From assembly GCA_031761425.1 (NCBI GenBank), contig JARFXV010000230.1, positions 559,501 through 623,500 on the forward strand: a stretch of 64,000 nt of DNA, given 5' to 3'. Positions 12,505 to 25,039 of this stretch are shown here, one piece after another. The position numbers and the translations under genes were made by a program. The notes below the pieces were generated by a model, which was given only the letters and a program-made list of their open reading frames with translations, made no database searches and was not told where the DNA came from. Origin of the DNA: Cosmopolites sordidus. Its lineage: Eukaryota > Arthropoda > Insecta > Coleoptera > Curculionidae. The first letter of the stretch is position 1; each line of letters begins with the position of its first letter.

Positions 12505-13685
12505 TTTAAAAAAGGCCCTGTCGAAACAATTGTAATACAAACAAGTTTTAAATATAGTGAAAACTTAGAAATTTTAGTTATTTTCTTATTTACATATTTA
12601 GTTATTTTCGTATAACATCGTTTTCAAATAATGTGTTGAAAAAAATTTAATTAAACAATGAAACATAATCAGATTTACTTTGTCTGCCTTGTCATCAAAG
12701 CAATACAATTGGTTTGCACTTATACTCATTGTTTTCAATCACAATTATGTTTTATCTTCACGAGAATAATACAGTCATCTTATATCAACATGTGGTACAT
12801 CCTTACCAATGAAGGTCATCAGGTACAAAGTAGTTCAATTTGTACAATAGAAATGGGATTATCTTGCACAGGTTATTAATACATTAATAAATTTATCTGA
12901 GGTAGCAGATACTTGATGGAAATTCATTTTAAATAAATAAGCAAATATTAATACCTAAAAATTTCCACTACATTAAAATATAGTGGATTTTTTTTTTATT
13001 AAATTTTAGTCTTAATTTATTAATATATTTATTATTAATTTATTATTAATTATAATATAGTAATGTTAACTAATTTCTTAATAAATATCAATTCAACATC
13101 AATTCATCATTTGATTAAACATCTATTTAGATCAGTGCAAATTATTGATTTAAATTAAACATTTTTCACTTAAAACTGTTGGCGAGTAGTTTAATTGAAA
13201 CATCATGAATAAAATAAATATTTAAAACTATGGAAGTCAGCATTAATAATTGAAGTAACTTTCGATCATTGTTTTGAAGAATTTATTATTGCCGGCGTGA
13301 ATAATGTCGGCAAATCTTTAAACAATTAGTAGATTTAAATTAAGGTGATCGTATCATTTACAAGGATCATTCGAAAAGTTATCCGTCTGTCGAAGAAAAC
13401 ATAAGATTTTTGAGATTTAATTTTAAATTTCGTCACCTTGCAGTTCATATATTTATATCAACGACGTTCCAACCTTTTAATACACTCAGTATAATGCGAT
13501 TTGCTCAACTCTGTAAAATATATGGTTGTCTCAGCTTCGATCTTATCATTTGAATGAAGTAAGTGCTTATTGAGCGAGCCTCGTAATTGCGGGGAGCTCA
13601 TATTTAGCGAATACGACGCTTGTGGAATCACTTCGAAGCGTTGGTCACGGTATTTTGCAGTAACAGAGACTTGTGTTTGTGTAAT
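12505..13685. other. AT-rich non-coding DNA with a mariner-end scrap
   Basis: No domain-bearing frame. Near 13360 aaggatcattcgaaaagtta resembles the end of the MITE at 57207, but no partner end is seen. Confidence 0.4.
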
Positions 13686-13694
13686 GTAATATAT

Positions 13695-14060
<366 letters not shown>

Positions 14061-14089
14061 ACTTCGACTGAAGAGCATGGTCGTGCGTG

Positions 14090-14575
14090 GTTTGTTATGC
14101 TCGCTATAGCCGGCCGGCGACTGCGCAGATTATATCGGGGTAGTTCGGGACTATTTGCAGTGCTCGGCAACGCTGTCGGGCGTCAGTTTATTGATTTTTT
14201 TACTTCGCCGCCGCGTTGCCCCGTTTCTTCATTTTTCAGATGGAATTTTCATATTTTTGGAATGTTGCGAGCGTCGTTTCGCGTATTTAGCTCATCCCTT
14301 TCTTCTATTTCAAGGGTTTCTCTGATTGTGCGGACATTGTAATTTTCAATATTCGCTATTTCTTTGGCTCCTTCAAAATTGATTTTATGTCCTGTTTGCA
14401 GATGGTGCTGGAAGAGAGCGGAAGTGGTTTGTTTGTTTTTTAGTTGTTTTTATGTTCTTGTATTCTGGCCGAAGCTCGTCTGTTTGTTTGTCCTATATAT
14501 GTGCGGTTGCAGTCATAACAAGATATACTATACACCCCATGATTTTCCGGTCTAACTTTTCCGTGGAGTTTTTTA
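14090..14575 (-). pseudogene. Penelope-like element GIY-YIG endonuclease end
   Basis: Minus-strand reading, with at least one frameshift: CNRTYIGQTNRRASARIQEH (GIY-YIG core with conserved YIGQT and Arg), then KKQTTSALFQHHLQTGHKIN, FEGAKEIANIENYNVRTIRE and a Glu of the ETLEIE helix. This is the standard order of the PLE endonuclease, with a catalytic Arg, a His-rich HH.xTGH segment and a C-terminal Glu. The RT upstream is missing because homology stops at the (TA)n tract near 14586. An inactive fragment of a family different from the 6360 PLE. Confidence 0.85.
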
Positions 14576-14584
14576 GTATAGGAT

Positions 14585-14585
<1 letters not shown>

Positions 14586-14663
<78 letters not shown>

Positions 14664-14664
14664 T

Positions 14665-14728
<64 letters not shown>

Positions 14729-14729
14729 T

Positions 14730-14817
<88 letters not shown>
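14586..14817. repeat. (TA)n tract in three blocks
   Basis: Three TA blocks separated by two identical ATAGATAAAA interruptions (near 14660 and 14726), which suggests unit duplication inside the tract. It joins PLE DNA on the left to RT DNA on the right. Confidence 0.97.
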
Positions 14818-14819
<2 letters not shown>

Positions 14820-15085
14820 ACAACTTCCAAATGCCTTTCGAAAATAGATATTCTTTTGTCTTCAGCAAATTTATTGAAGATTGCTTGACTTTTCTTCTGG
14901 TTTATTTTCAAACCAAATCGTTCTTCAGCTCGTTTCAGCTCTTCTATGTGTCTTTGCAGCTCCTCTGGGTCTTATGAAAGAAGAAGGATATCATCTGCGA
15001 ATCTAAGATGGTTTATGAGTCTTGGACTTTTGAATGCGGATCCGGAGCCAGGAATGTCACAATCATACTCACCAAGGACAGATAT
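14818..15085 (-). pseudogene. RTE-like reverse transcriptase fragment
   Basis: The minus strand reads LINHLRFADDILLLS (catalytic FADD), a stop, DPEELQRHIEELKRAEERFG, LKINQKKSQAIFNKF and ISIFERHLEVV. It aligns with the RT at 22780 (FADDIILISQDPEELQRR) but is clearly a different, older subfamily. The frame runs directly into the (TA)n tract, so the C-terminal half is missing. Confidence 0.75.
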
Positions 15086-15588
15086 CTTATAATGAATCAT
15101 AAGAAATGTCATAGTAATTTGTTAATGCTGACGCCATCTCTCTGTCAGACCGAGAACATTTTCAACCACCCCCGTATTACTAATAACAGTCTTAATGGAG
15201 ATTTTAAGAAACAATTATCGCTCCTTTCTGATTTATATTTGTTTTTGTTATTAGTTATTTAATATCGGTGTGAATTGGTAAATTTTTCCATGATGTCGAT
15301 GGCAGTGTTAAGAACTTTCCTCTACCAATTTAGAGTCCAACATAGCGTATATTCTATTGAAAAATAAAAGTTGTAAAATTACGTTTACAAAATGAAATGA
15401 AATGTATGATTTGTAATACTTTATAAATGAAAATCTATTGAGACTGGTTCAATGTGTGAGATCATTTTCAAATTTTACATCGATTTTGCAGATTTTAGAA
15501 ATGTTGATTTTTATTGGAATTTAGATAAATTCTCCTATGAGTTTCGAATTCCAGTTTTTCACTTCGAATTTTTTCTGTGTTTTTGTTT

Positions 15589-17701
15589 GACGCTGGGTCC
15601 ACACCGATAAAAATTGCGTTGTGCGGGTTGGGCTGTATGTATTGTATGCGGTGTTCGTGCCGGGCAATGTAGACGCTCAGACAGACACAAATATTTTCGT
15701 CCCACAGAGCGCCCACGACCCATATGTTGTCGGTTTTCTCGCGAACGTCAAAGAAATTTGCGGTGCACAAGATTTGTGTGTGGACGTGGTGTACTGAAAC
15801 TAATATTTTTAGTTCCAAAAAGATACTTATGTGACGTAGCTATATTGAAATTTATTATTTAGTAATTTATTCTTTATTGTGTAACTGATTGTATTATTAT
15901 GTATATTATTATTATGATTGAATTATTATGTTGAAGAAGAAATGTGCTACATTTATAATAATGAACAATTTAATCAAGAAAAATAAAAAATTGCAAGAAC
16001 AGGCGTTATTGGGTGAAGCATTTGTATAGTGCGGTTCAAGATATATCGTTGGCCGAATGGCTGAAATAAACTGTTAGCAACCCCTGTCGTAACGAAATTC
16101 GGCAAAGTTACAAAAACGAAACTCGTCAAAAACAAATGTGTTGACGAAAGCGACAAAGATTTAATTCGAAGCAAAATGTATGCTACGTATGAAGAGCAAA
16201 CTGTGCCTGCATTGCATTCATTGCACAACAGCGACTAAGAAAAGATGAAACCAACATTCTTTGCAGCAGAACTAGCCTCCGGAGAATATTATCTCTAATG
16301 GGTTTTACGTATCGGACCATCAATAAAAGACAAATATTAATGGAATCACAATTATTGCAACGATGGCGGTTTGACTACTTAAACTCTATAAAAATGCGGA
16401 TTACAAAATCGTCCCATTATCTCACCTTGATGAAACATGGCTCGATACACATGAGACGCCAGCAAAAGGATGGATAGATACATCAATAAAATGGCAAACC
16501 AAAGCCCTAGCAAACAAGGGAAAAAGAATTACAATTTTACATGTAGGTTCGAAGGATGAATAGGTTCCAAATTGTTTACGGTTGTCCTCCCAAAATATTA
16601 AACATTCATCTTTGGGCTACCATGACGATACCACAGAAGAACTTTTTTGAAGATTGGTTTATAAATAGGCTTTTGCCCAATGTGCCTAAGGAAAGCGTAA
16701 TGGTAATGGGCAATGCTAGTTATTATAACCGCCAACAAAATTCCTAATGCAAATAGCACGAAATTGGAAATTCAAAACTATATGTTAAAAAAACGATATA
16801 TACTTCGAAAATATATATAAAAAATGTGATCTAGAAATATTAAAGACATTTAATATTAAAAGGAATATAGATGTGATACCCTTGCTGCCGATATACGACA
16901 TGTGGATTTATGCCGTCCCCCGTATTACTGTATTTTTAATCCAATTGAGCAAATGTGGCATCATGTAAAATCCAATGTTAGAGCAGAAAACATTTATCCG
17001 ACTCCAAGTGCAAGTGCTGCAACATTAATTGGATTGTAGATAGTATTCCCAAAGGAAGTTGGATAAATTCAATTCGAAAATAGAAAATTCCTTTGTATCA
17101 TTTACCAATAATATAGAACCACTTATTATTAATGTAGATTAAAGTGACAGTGAGAGTGAAAGCGAATTAATTATATAATTAAATTTAAGTTACCATTTTT
17201 ATTGTACTAATAGATAAATTTATTTTTATTGTTCTAATAATATCAAAATACACAAACTAATAAACAATGTTTTAATCATACATAATAATAATAATAATTT
17301 AACAATATTTTATGTTTTTCCAAAATTATTCAGAAGTTAAATCACTCCGACTCTCGCGCCTCTGACGAAACTAGGAATATTTTTATTGACATTTATTGGG
17401 GCAATTAACATTTTGCCGAAAGGCTACGTAATATCGTGAACTATACCAAAACAGAAAAGTATTAACTACAGAAAATAAGTATAAATACTGAAAAATATAC
17501 AGAACTTTATTTTTGACGTTTGTTGGAAAAACCTAATCAAGTATATATACCTGCACCACTGCACACACAGACGGAGTGGGACATACAGCACGCATACACA
17601 AACATTTATTAACTGTGTATGTTAATTTTGCGTCGTAAATATTTTCGACGCACAGTAAATGTAACACATACGCAAATTTTTATTGATATGGACCCAGCTT
17701 T
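15589..17701 (+). mobile_element. DDE transposon, parent of the 57774 MITE
   Basis: The left end gctgggtccacaccgataaa and the right end (minus) gctgggtccatatcaataaa form an inverted pair. The 57774-58410 element shares about 430 bp on the left and 260 bp on the right, which fixes the limits. The interior holds a broken Tc1/mariner-superfamily transposase (see 16090-17165). No convincing target duplication was seen, so the superfamily rests on the protein. Confidence 0.7.
16090..17165 (+). pseudogene. IS630/Tc1-mariner superfamily transposase, broken
   Basis: Plus strand, several frames. N-terminal: VDESDKDLIRSKMYATYEEQ (about 16137-16200) and LRRILSLMGFTYRTINKRQI (16278-16335). First catalytic block: SHLDETWLDTHETPAKGWID (16420-16480). 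Next: GKRITILHVGSKDE, then a stop; a frameshifted SLGYHDD; WFINRLLPNVPKESVMVMGN (16660-16715). The residue where family members have the second catalytic Asp (VxxDNAPYH) is Gly. Third block: FNPIEQMWHHVKSNVRAENI (16940-17000), which keeps the Glu. Dead because of the D-to-G change and frameshifts. An acidic Ser/Glu C-terminus follows. Confidence 0.75.
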
Positions 17702-17930
17702 AAGGGTTATTGCTGTGAAAATATAGGAAACCCCATATTTTTACATATATTTATATTATTCCTCAATATTATTGATCTCTTCTTGTATATTATAATTGAA
17801 TTTACTAAACAAAAACGACATATTTTAGTTTGTTTGCAATATAAATTAATACCTATGAAATGTTTACAAAAATAGTAATTATACGATAAGAGGAAAAGAT
17901 AGATTCTTGTTGTTTATTTTGTAAATGCAG

Positions 17931-18087
17931 CCTGTTTATCTTTCTTCAACCTACAATTTTAATCCAGTTCAGTTTCTTCTATAGAATCCATCATGGAAAG
18001 TTTAAAATGTTTAACGCCTTATATGAAAACCAAAATTGTAAATTTCCAAGCGACTTATATGGTTCTCCGAAATCTCTCGATGTACAG
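17931..18087 (+). CDS. Candidate host exon A (membrane protein?)
   Basis: A frame open from 17890 ends at CAG|GTAGGA (donor at 18088). Possible acceptors are tgcag at 17930 or ctatag at 17984. The reading from the second acceptor is IHHGKFKMFNALYENQNCKF then PSDLYGSPKSLDVQ. It ends in phase 0 and joins exon B across a 107-bp intron. No transposon motif is present, unlike nearly all other coding signal here. I do not recognise the protein. A chemoreceptor-like membrane protein is a weak guess based on the hydrophobic exon C. Upstream exons are not in view. Confidence 0.4.
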
Positions 18088-18128
18088 GTAGGAGTTGACA
18101 CGTAGCTAATTGACTGATTGTAGTTTTA

Positions 18129-18144
18129 GGGGGGGGGGGGGGGG
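18129..18144 (+). repeat. G16 homopolymer in the candidate intron
   Basis: Sixteen consecutive G within the putative 107-bp intron between exons A and B, in otherwise AT-rich DNA. Confidence 0.95.
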
Positions 18145-18194
18145 TGATTTATGGTTTCCATAGTTGATTAATTTGTAATTAAAAATCTTTTCAG

Positions 18195-18315
18195 TACAAT
18201 TATGGCGGAAAAATCGAATGTATCCTAACATTTTGGCCAACATTAAAACGATTATTCGTAAACATTTCAGATGTAAGACTCTTAATCGATATCAATTCAT
18301 CAGGTACATTTTTCG
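18195..18315 (+). CDS. Candidate host exon B
   Basis: Starts after a strong acceptor (aaaaatcttttcag) in phase 0. It reads YNYGGKIECILTFWPTLKRL then FVNISDVRLLIDINSSGTFF without a stop. It ends at TTCG|GTAAGTAA, a near-consensus donor; an alternative donor CAG|GTACAT 12 bp earlier gives the same phase (1). With exon A the two make about 73 residues with a conserved-looking Tyr/Gly-rich start and a hydrophobic middle. The phase match across both splice sites is the main support. Function unknown. Confidence 0.45.
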
Positions 18316-18428
18316 GTAAGTAAACCAAACTACTTAAATACAAGAAGGCATGAATAATATGAAACAAAAACCTATTATTTTGTCCTGCGTCTTAAAAGGA
18401 TGTTAGACAGAGAGAGATGTATTATATA

Positions 18429-19662
18429 ACACATCAGTCAATAAGTTCCTGTTCTGACAAATAACATACTTTTTTTTTACCAATTTCAATTGTATTTATC
18501 AATATATTCTCTTTGACGAGCAATACAATCATTCCAACGCTTTTCTAACATTTCTACACCTCTTTTTTAGAACGATTTCTCTTTGCCTTCTAAATATCCT
18601 TCAGTTTCGGCAATTACCTCTTCATTGGAGCGAATTTTCTTTCTAGCGAGAATTTTTTGAGGTCTGAGAACAAGATATAGTCGCTGGGTACCAGATCTGG
18701 AGAATACGGTGGATAATGCAATTTAGCCATCGATGCCAACGATTTGTGTTACGATGCATTTGTCTTGGTGAAACAGCACTTTTTTTCTTCATTTGCAGCC
18801 ATCTCATTCTTCAACCACACCAATAACGTAATGTAATATTCACTATTCATGATTTTAGCTTTCTCGAGATAATCGATGAACAATATCCCATGCGTATCCC
18901 AAAATACAAATGCCATAACCTTGCCTATCGATGGTTGTGTTTTTGGGTTTCACCCGCTGCTGTCTACTGTCTGATCGATTTCACTCCGAAATATAGTGAT
19001 GGATCCATGTTTCATTCATAGTCGCATACTGCATGAAAAAATCCTTTTTATTTCACTTAAACAGGTTCGAACATTGCTCAGAATCATCAATACGTTGTTG
19101 CTTTTGATCCGCTGTGAGCAAACGTGGTACCCATTTCAATAGCAATTTACGCATTCCCAAATGTTCATGAAAAATGGTGTAAACACTTCATTTCGATATC
19201 TACATGATGTTATCTATCTCCTGCAGCTTTTCTTTACGGTTTACGGTTTTGCGAAATCATTTTCTGAATTTTTCTGATGTTGTTTGGTGTAACCACCTCA
19301 TTTAGACATCTAGAGCGTTGAGCATCATCAGTGCCTATACGAGTATAATTAATTTTCCTGGAGCATAGTCTGGATGCTGTTTATAAAGCCACTCTTTTGC
19401 TTCAACGGTATTTTTCTTACTCAAAAACAATGCTTAATCACCACATGAAATTATTTTTTTGCATTGTTCTGAAAATAATAAAAGTAGTGGAAATTTTTTT
19501 TCCATTGTTTTGAAAATAACAAAAGTAGCGTTACTTAAAGTACAACAACTTAGAGGCTGTTGACTCATGACGTTTGAAGATTGCCACAATCGACCACTGG
19601 TAAGGATTTTTTGTAATTGACGCCGTCTATATATCAGACCGGGAACTTATTGACTGATGTGT
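18429..19662 (-). mobile_element. Mariner with clear TIRs and TA target duplication
   Basis: TIRs ACACATCAGTCAATAAGTTC at both ends, flanked by TA (18427-28 and 19663-64). Length is 1234 bp, typical for mariner. The minus-strand transposase is broken: the first catalytic block reads NETWIHHYIS (D to N, near 19005); the second region is FHQDKCIV near 18770, keeping the Asp; and the third block is YPPYSPDLVPSDYILF (near 18680-18710), intact. Several stops make it inactive, but the intact ends could still be bound by a related transposase. Confidence 0.85.
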
Positions 19663-19664
19663 TA

Positions 19665-21537
19665 AGCTAGGTATGGGCGAATCTATTCCACTCTATAGAT
19701 AATGTTCTTAATGCGTTTTGGGACTTATGATCGAGTTTGTTCATATTGCAAAATCACTTGCCTGCCTCTCTGTCACTATGAAGCATATTTGGTTTCTATA
19801 TATAATTTAACTAGATAAGTTCTTGTTTATAACACTCAAATAGTACAACTCTTGTCAGGATTTAGCATTTTGAAATCAACTACATCACTCATATCCCATC
19901 AGAGAGTTAACAAACACTTTTCATGTATGGATTTTGGACTTAGCAGTCGGCAACGATAGCTGACCGTCATCCACTTATGATTTTTTGCATTTTGAGTTAT
20001 CACATGATATTCATTTTTCGTCATTCACAATGATTTTCTAGATAATATATTTTATTTAGAATCAGATCATGTTTTTCGGGCTTAACTTGATTATAATGTT
20101 AATTATAATACTTTTACGTTACTTTTAACGTTTATGTGAATGTTACAGTGTTTGCGAGTTGTTTCTTTGATTTTTCGGCTGACAAAATGTTGAAACATTG
20201 TCAGATTTTTTCATTCTGAATGAATAACATGTCAAGAGGTAGCATCTAGAAAATTGTGATGCTAAAAGTTTAGATGAATTGTTACATAATATGTATATTC
20301 ACTTAAATATGGCATTATTGGTAATGTAAAAATTCAGCCAAACTCTCTAACTATAGAGATATGTTATAGTTAACCGTTAACCGTCTCTATATATAGTTAA
20401 CCGACAGTTCTTATTAGATTATTACTTCTAACGATGATTGTTCCAAATCGAATATCTCATTGGTTATTTGATTAGGATTTTAAATCTTTGATTGGGTTGG
20501 TAAGTATAGTTCAGTTCAACAAAACTGCAAATCTGACTAAGACTCACGATCAAAATTGCCTTTATAATAAATGGTTCCGAAATAGAGCACATAAAAAAGC
20601 GTCTTGATAATTTTTGCTATTGATATAACAGAAACTTTCTGAAAAGAGTTATAGCATTCTTAAAACAGCTTTTATAAACGTCAAGAGTATGGTTAATGTA
20701 TTATCAAAAAGTAAGATGATTCTTAAAAAAAAAGTTTAAATATGCAATAACTATTTACTTAAAACTTTCTCTCATTAAATAGTGCATAATTTAGTTGCAA
20801 TTTAAACTCTTTTATGTTTGTTTTTGTGAAACATTTCGCTACAACGATTATTAACGCATCAATAATTGCATAATATAAATTGTTCTTATGTAACACATTC
20901 ATAATAAAACAGGAAAACGTTGTTCCGGATACTATCACTAATTTATAATTTGTGCAGTCATTGAGTTTGCCACAATCTGATTGAAACTTGTTTTTTTTAT
21001 ACTTTCAGTAACTTGAAAATGGATTAGTTCGTTTATATTGTTCGTTATTAGTAAAAACATTGATATGTTTATAGTTATTTTATAGTTATGTGTATGATGT
21101 ATTGGATGCTAAATTTAGTTTTGTTTTTTATATCTCGCCTATCTCGCCTCTCTATATATCCACCTTCTTGTCCTTTCCGTAGTTCCATTCCCCTCATCCC
21201 TCTCTTCCAATGTCCCACCCTTTCTTTCGTTCTTTACTCCCTCTCCTCTTCTCATTCCTCTCACCCTCAATGTCATTCATTTTGTTGTCTTTTTATATAT
21301 ATTTTCTAAGTTATTTAAAGTTAAGTTAAATATATCTTTAAATTGGAAAGTGTCCGTGGCAGTTGATTAGTGTCATCATTTCAATGGAATCAAAAACCTT
21401 GTAGTCTACAAATGTCATATTGATTAATTATCAATATTATATTCTCTCGCTTTTTTAATTTTGTTTCTCGGTGTTTAAATTGGTATTAGTCCATTATGTC
21501 TGTCATTCTGTTCGTAATTATTTTGTAACATTCGAAG
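19665..21537. other. AT-rich non-coding DNA
   Basis: No recognised gene or TIR pair. A short tandem motif (gttaaccg) occurs near 20370-20403, and a C/T-rich run at 21150-21270 creates a meaningless open frame. Confidence 0.5.
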
Positions 21538-22749
21538 GTGAATCAAATATAAACCGGAATTGTTTTATACATATTAATTATTCATAAAATAATACAAAAC
21601 TAACTATTGATCATGATCAACTCAAACTCAAACTCAACAAAAACTAACTATTGATCATTTTTCGAGATAGTCTCCTCCACGCTCTACATATTTTTTCCAA
21701 TGGTTTGGAAGCTTGTGAACTCCTTGCTCGTAGAAACTTTGAGTTTGGGTCAACCGCCAATTACGTACTCAATATATTGATAATTGTCGAATCGTACTCC
21801 TCTAAGTCCATCTTTCAAGGGCGCAAATCAAAAATAATCACAGGCTGACAAATCTAGGCTGTATGGAGGGTGTTCAAGGGTTCTCAATGTATATTCTCCA
21901 GTTTTTCCTTCGTCAAAACCGCTATGTGCGGCTTGGAGTTGTCGTGGAGACATACTTTGCTCCTGTAAGTAGATTTTGAAAAAGAAAATGAATCAGCAAA
22001 ACTCGCTTCCAGTCCAAAAAAAATGGTCGCGAGAATTTTATCAGCTGAGAGACGAATTTTGGCCTTTACAGTACAGGTTTCGTCTTTCCTTCACCATTCC
22101 CTACTCGCGATTTTTGATTTTGTACCGTAATAATGCACCCACGTTTCATCAAATGTCACGATCCGCTTCAAAAAAGTCTCTCCTTCCCGCCGAAATCGAT
22201 TCAGAACTCCAATTTGCAATCGGATGGTTTTGTATCTTCGGTCAACTAGTTCGGAACCCATCAGGCACAGATTTTATTGAAGCCAAGATGATTTCTGATG
22301 ATTGTTTGATCACTTTCAAAGCTAATATCCAACTTTAAAGAATAGTGAGCTGCCGATCACTTTCCCTAAGGTCGCGAACTGCACCAATGTTGTCAGCAGT
22401 CACACTTGACCTCAGACGTCGATTATGACTTACATTTACCACACTTTCTCGTCCACACTTAAACTTCTTGGCCCAACCAAACACTTGGGTCTTAGACAGA
22501 GTATCGTCTGACTGAACCTTCAACCGAGTTAATATTTCGGATGGTTTAACGCCTCCCTTGGTTAACAACTTTATTATAACCAATTGCGCAACGGAGGGTA
22601 CAATCTGTTGCTCACTCATAGCTCTAATGACAAAAGAACTGAGTGAAACAGCTCACGGAACGCGTAATAATGTAATAATGTTGTAATACAGCCCACTTAT
22701 AATTGACTGAGGAAAGTAATTGTAAAATTCCGGTTTATATTTGATTCAC
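21538..22749 (-). mobile_element. Mariner with perfect ~24-bp TIRs
   Basis: Both ends carry a perfect inverted repeat beginning GTGAATCAAATATAAACCGG. Length is 1212 bp. The minus-strand transposase starts at the ATG near 22619 (MSEQQIVPSVAQLVIIKLLT...KPSEILTRL, then FGWAKKFKCGRESV), which is the paired HTH region of mariner. The first catalytic block DETWVHYYG is near 22120-22150. LHDNSKPHIAVLTKEKLE near 21925-21960 carries the second Asp. The third-aspartate region is frameshifted. Same family as 8574-9857 but better preserved. The RTE copy at 22780 begins almost at its right end. Confidence 0.88.
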
Positions 22750-22779
22750 AATCGTATTTTATATACTTAAATAAATAAA

Positions 22780-24366
22780 TGATCAGATAGAAGATCAGAG
22801 CCAGTCAGGGACAGCAATACCCACGGAAGAACAATATATAATACCAGATATCCTAGTGGAAGAAGTAACAAATGCTATAGAATTGATGAAGAACGGCAAT
22901 GCTCCAGGAAAGGATAGTGTAACTGTCGAAATGCTAAAAGCTGGTGGTCGGACGTTACATAAAACACTGGCAAAATTATACTCAAAATGCCTCAAAGAAC
23001 AAAAAGTACCTGACTTATGGAAAAATGCAGAAGTGATCCTTTTACATAAAAAAGGAGCACAGGAAGATTTAAAGAACTACCGTCCAATAAGCCTCCTATC
23101 AGTGATGTACAAAGTTTTCACTAAGATAATTTCTAAAAGAATATTAAAAAAACTGAATGACGCGCAACCAAGAGAACAAGCAGGATTCAGAAGTGGATTC
23201 AGTACAATGGATCACATCCAGGTTGTACAGCAGGTCATAGAAAGGCACAACGAATACACCATGCCACTGTGCTTGGCTTTTATCGACTACGAAAAAGCAT
23301 TTGATTCCATCTCAAAGCATGCGATAATGGATGCACTGCTTAGCCAAGGTATAGAGAGAGCCTATGTAAACCTATTAGAATCGATATATGATGGAGCTAC
23401 AGCCACAATTCACCTTGATGATCTTGAAGTGGGAATTAATATAGAACGAGGTGTACGGCAGGGTGACGCAATATCGCCTATTCTTTTCTCGGCTGGCCTT
23501 GAAGAAGTATTCCGTAAACTGGATTGGGAACAGGATGGGGTAAAGATCAATGGTGCAAACTTAAACCATCTTAGATTTGCAGATGATATTATTCTCATTT
23601 CACAAGACCCAGAGGAGCTGCAAAGACGCATACAAGAACTGCAAAGGGCTGGCGAACCATTTGGCTTGAAAATAAACCTGAAAAAGAGTCAGGTTTTGTT
23701 CAATAACTTCGCTCAGGACAGAAGAATTTCAGTTTTAGGAAGGGATTTAGAGATTGTGGACAGCTTTGTATATCTTGGGCAGAGGATTTCCATGGAGGGG
23801 AATACCGCCCGGGAGGTGGAACGGCGTGTTAAATGTGGCTGGCAGGCATTTGGTAGGCTCAACATAGTGTTTAAGAGCAGATTCCCACTTTGCCTGAAAA
23901 GAAAAGTATTCGATCAGTGCGTTCTACCCGTTATGACATACGGAAGTGAAACCTGGACACTCACATCGCAATCAATTCAAAAACTTCGGGTGGCACAGAG
24001 GGGAATGGAAAGATGTATGCTTGGCATTACAAGACGAGACAGAAAGACCTGCGCATGGATCAGGGAACAAACAAAAGTCTGTGACATCATTGGAAGAGTA
24101 AAACAGTTGAAATGGAGATGGGCAGGCCATATAGCGAGGCGATGGGACGACAGATGGACCAAGGCAATCCTGGAGTGGATACCGCTTGATCGCAAACGTC
24201 CGCGAAGAAGACCGAAAGCACGATGGACTGATGACATCGTTAAGTATATTGGACCCGAGTGGCAGAGGAAAGCCCAGGACCGTGAAGGTTGGAAGCATGC
24301 TGAAGAGGCCTTCATCCTGCAGTGGATCGATACGGGCTGATGATGATGATGATGATGATGATGAAA
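22780..24366 (+). CDS. RTE-like reverse transcriptase, 5'-truncated, long open frame
   Basis: Uninterrupted frame from 22856 to 24340 (494 residues from the first ATG); in-frame homology runs back to about 22780, so the true start and the APE endonuclease are missing. RT boxes in order: LKNYRPISLLSVMYKVFTKI (~res 73-93), FIDYEKAFDSI with catalytic Asp (~143-153), GVRQGDAISPILFSAGL (~196-212), FADDIILIS with the catalytic DD (~240). The C-terminal zone contains YLGQRIS, MTYGSETWTL, LKWRWAGHIARRWDDRW and ARWTDDI. After the stop is (GAT)n, a simple-repeat 3' tail typical of RTE LINEs. All catalytic residues are present. With two other copies in this window (55395, 59870), it looks like a young family; this copy lacks a nicking domain. 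Confidence 0.88.
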
Positions 24367-24369
24367 TAA

Positions 24370-25030
24370 ATAAATGTATACATATAATTTTTTTAATATT
24401 GTGTTGTGTTATTTTTAGTTTATTATTATTATCATGGTATTGTTTCAACAATATGGTATTGTTATCTCATCATGGAACAGGATCTATAGATTTCTAAGGA
24501 GTTCTTCTTCGCCTTCTTTTATAAGTTCAAATATAACCTGATTATTACCCGGAACTCTGTTATTTTTCATTTAACTTATTGCCCTTCTAAATTCATTTCA
24601 TTTCATTTCATTTGTTTTGTTAATTCATGTCTACTACAGACTTCCGAAATGTTCAACAAAAAGTTGGGTGCGGGGGCCTTTCAAAAAGGGGGCTCTTTCA
24701 TGATCTTTATTTCATTATTTTCTTGTTTCTGTTAATTTCTATTACGTTTCGTTTGACATTTATTATAATCTCGCATCGAATTATATCTCGCAGTAACCTT
24801 GTTACTAGTATTAGTGCAGTTGTGTTAGAGGCCTCTCAAAAGGCATCCGGCCTTATCTGGTTAACTTATCCGTGCAATTGAAGAAATATTTCTAATCGAT
24901 ATTTCCTGGTGAGTTGCTGTGGCATTCGAAACTTCTACGTTTCTTTTTAATTATTACTTACAAATTAAATAAAACAAAATATCAAAGTCCTGGGTTTGGG
25001 CGGATATTTAGCTATGGCTACTTCATTACT
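24370..25030. other. Unassigned DNA
   Basis: No domain-bearing frame; a TTCATTTCATTTCATTTCAT micro-repeat lies near 24590-24612. Confidence 0.4.
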
Positions 25031-25039
25031 GGTTCAGTT

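Noticed and set aside
12658..12879. A 73-codon hydrophobic frame
   Set aside because: No recognisable family, no splice sites of note; consistent with chance in AT-rich DNA.
15128..15160. Right end of the 18429-type mariner (gacgccatctctctgtcaga resembles 19616-19640)
   Set aside because: Similarity covers only about 25 bases and lacks the terminal cttattgactgatgtgt motif.
21088..21309. A 73-codon frame rich in Ser/Pro/Leu
   Set aside because: Produced by a C/T-rich stretch; no domain or splice context.
23972..24451. A 159-codon minus-strand frame opposite the RTE RT (also 23410-23631, 24186-24497 and the plus-strand frames at 55318-55777 and 59669-60811)
   Set aside because: Antisense or shifted shadows of the RTE coding strand; similar shadows appear at every copy.
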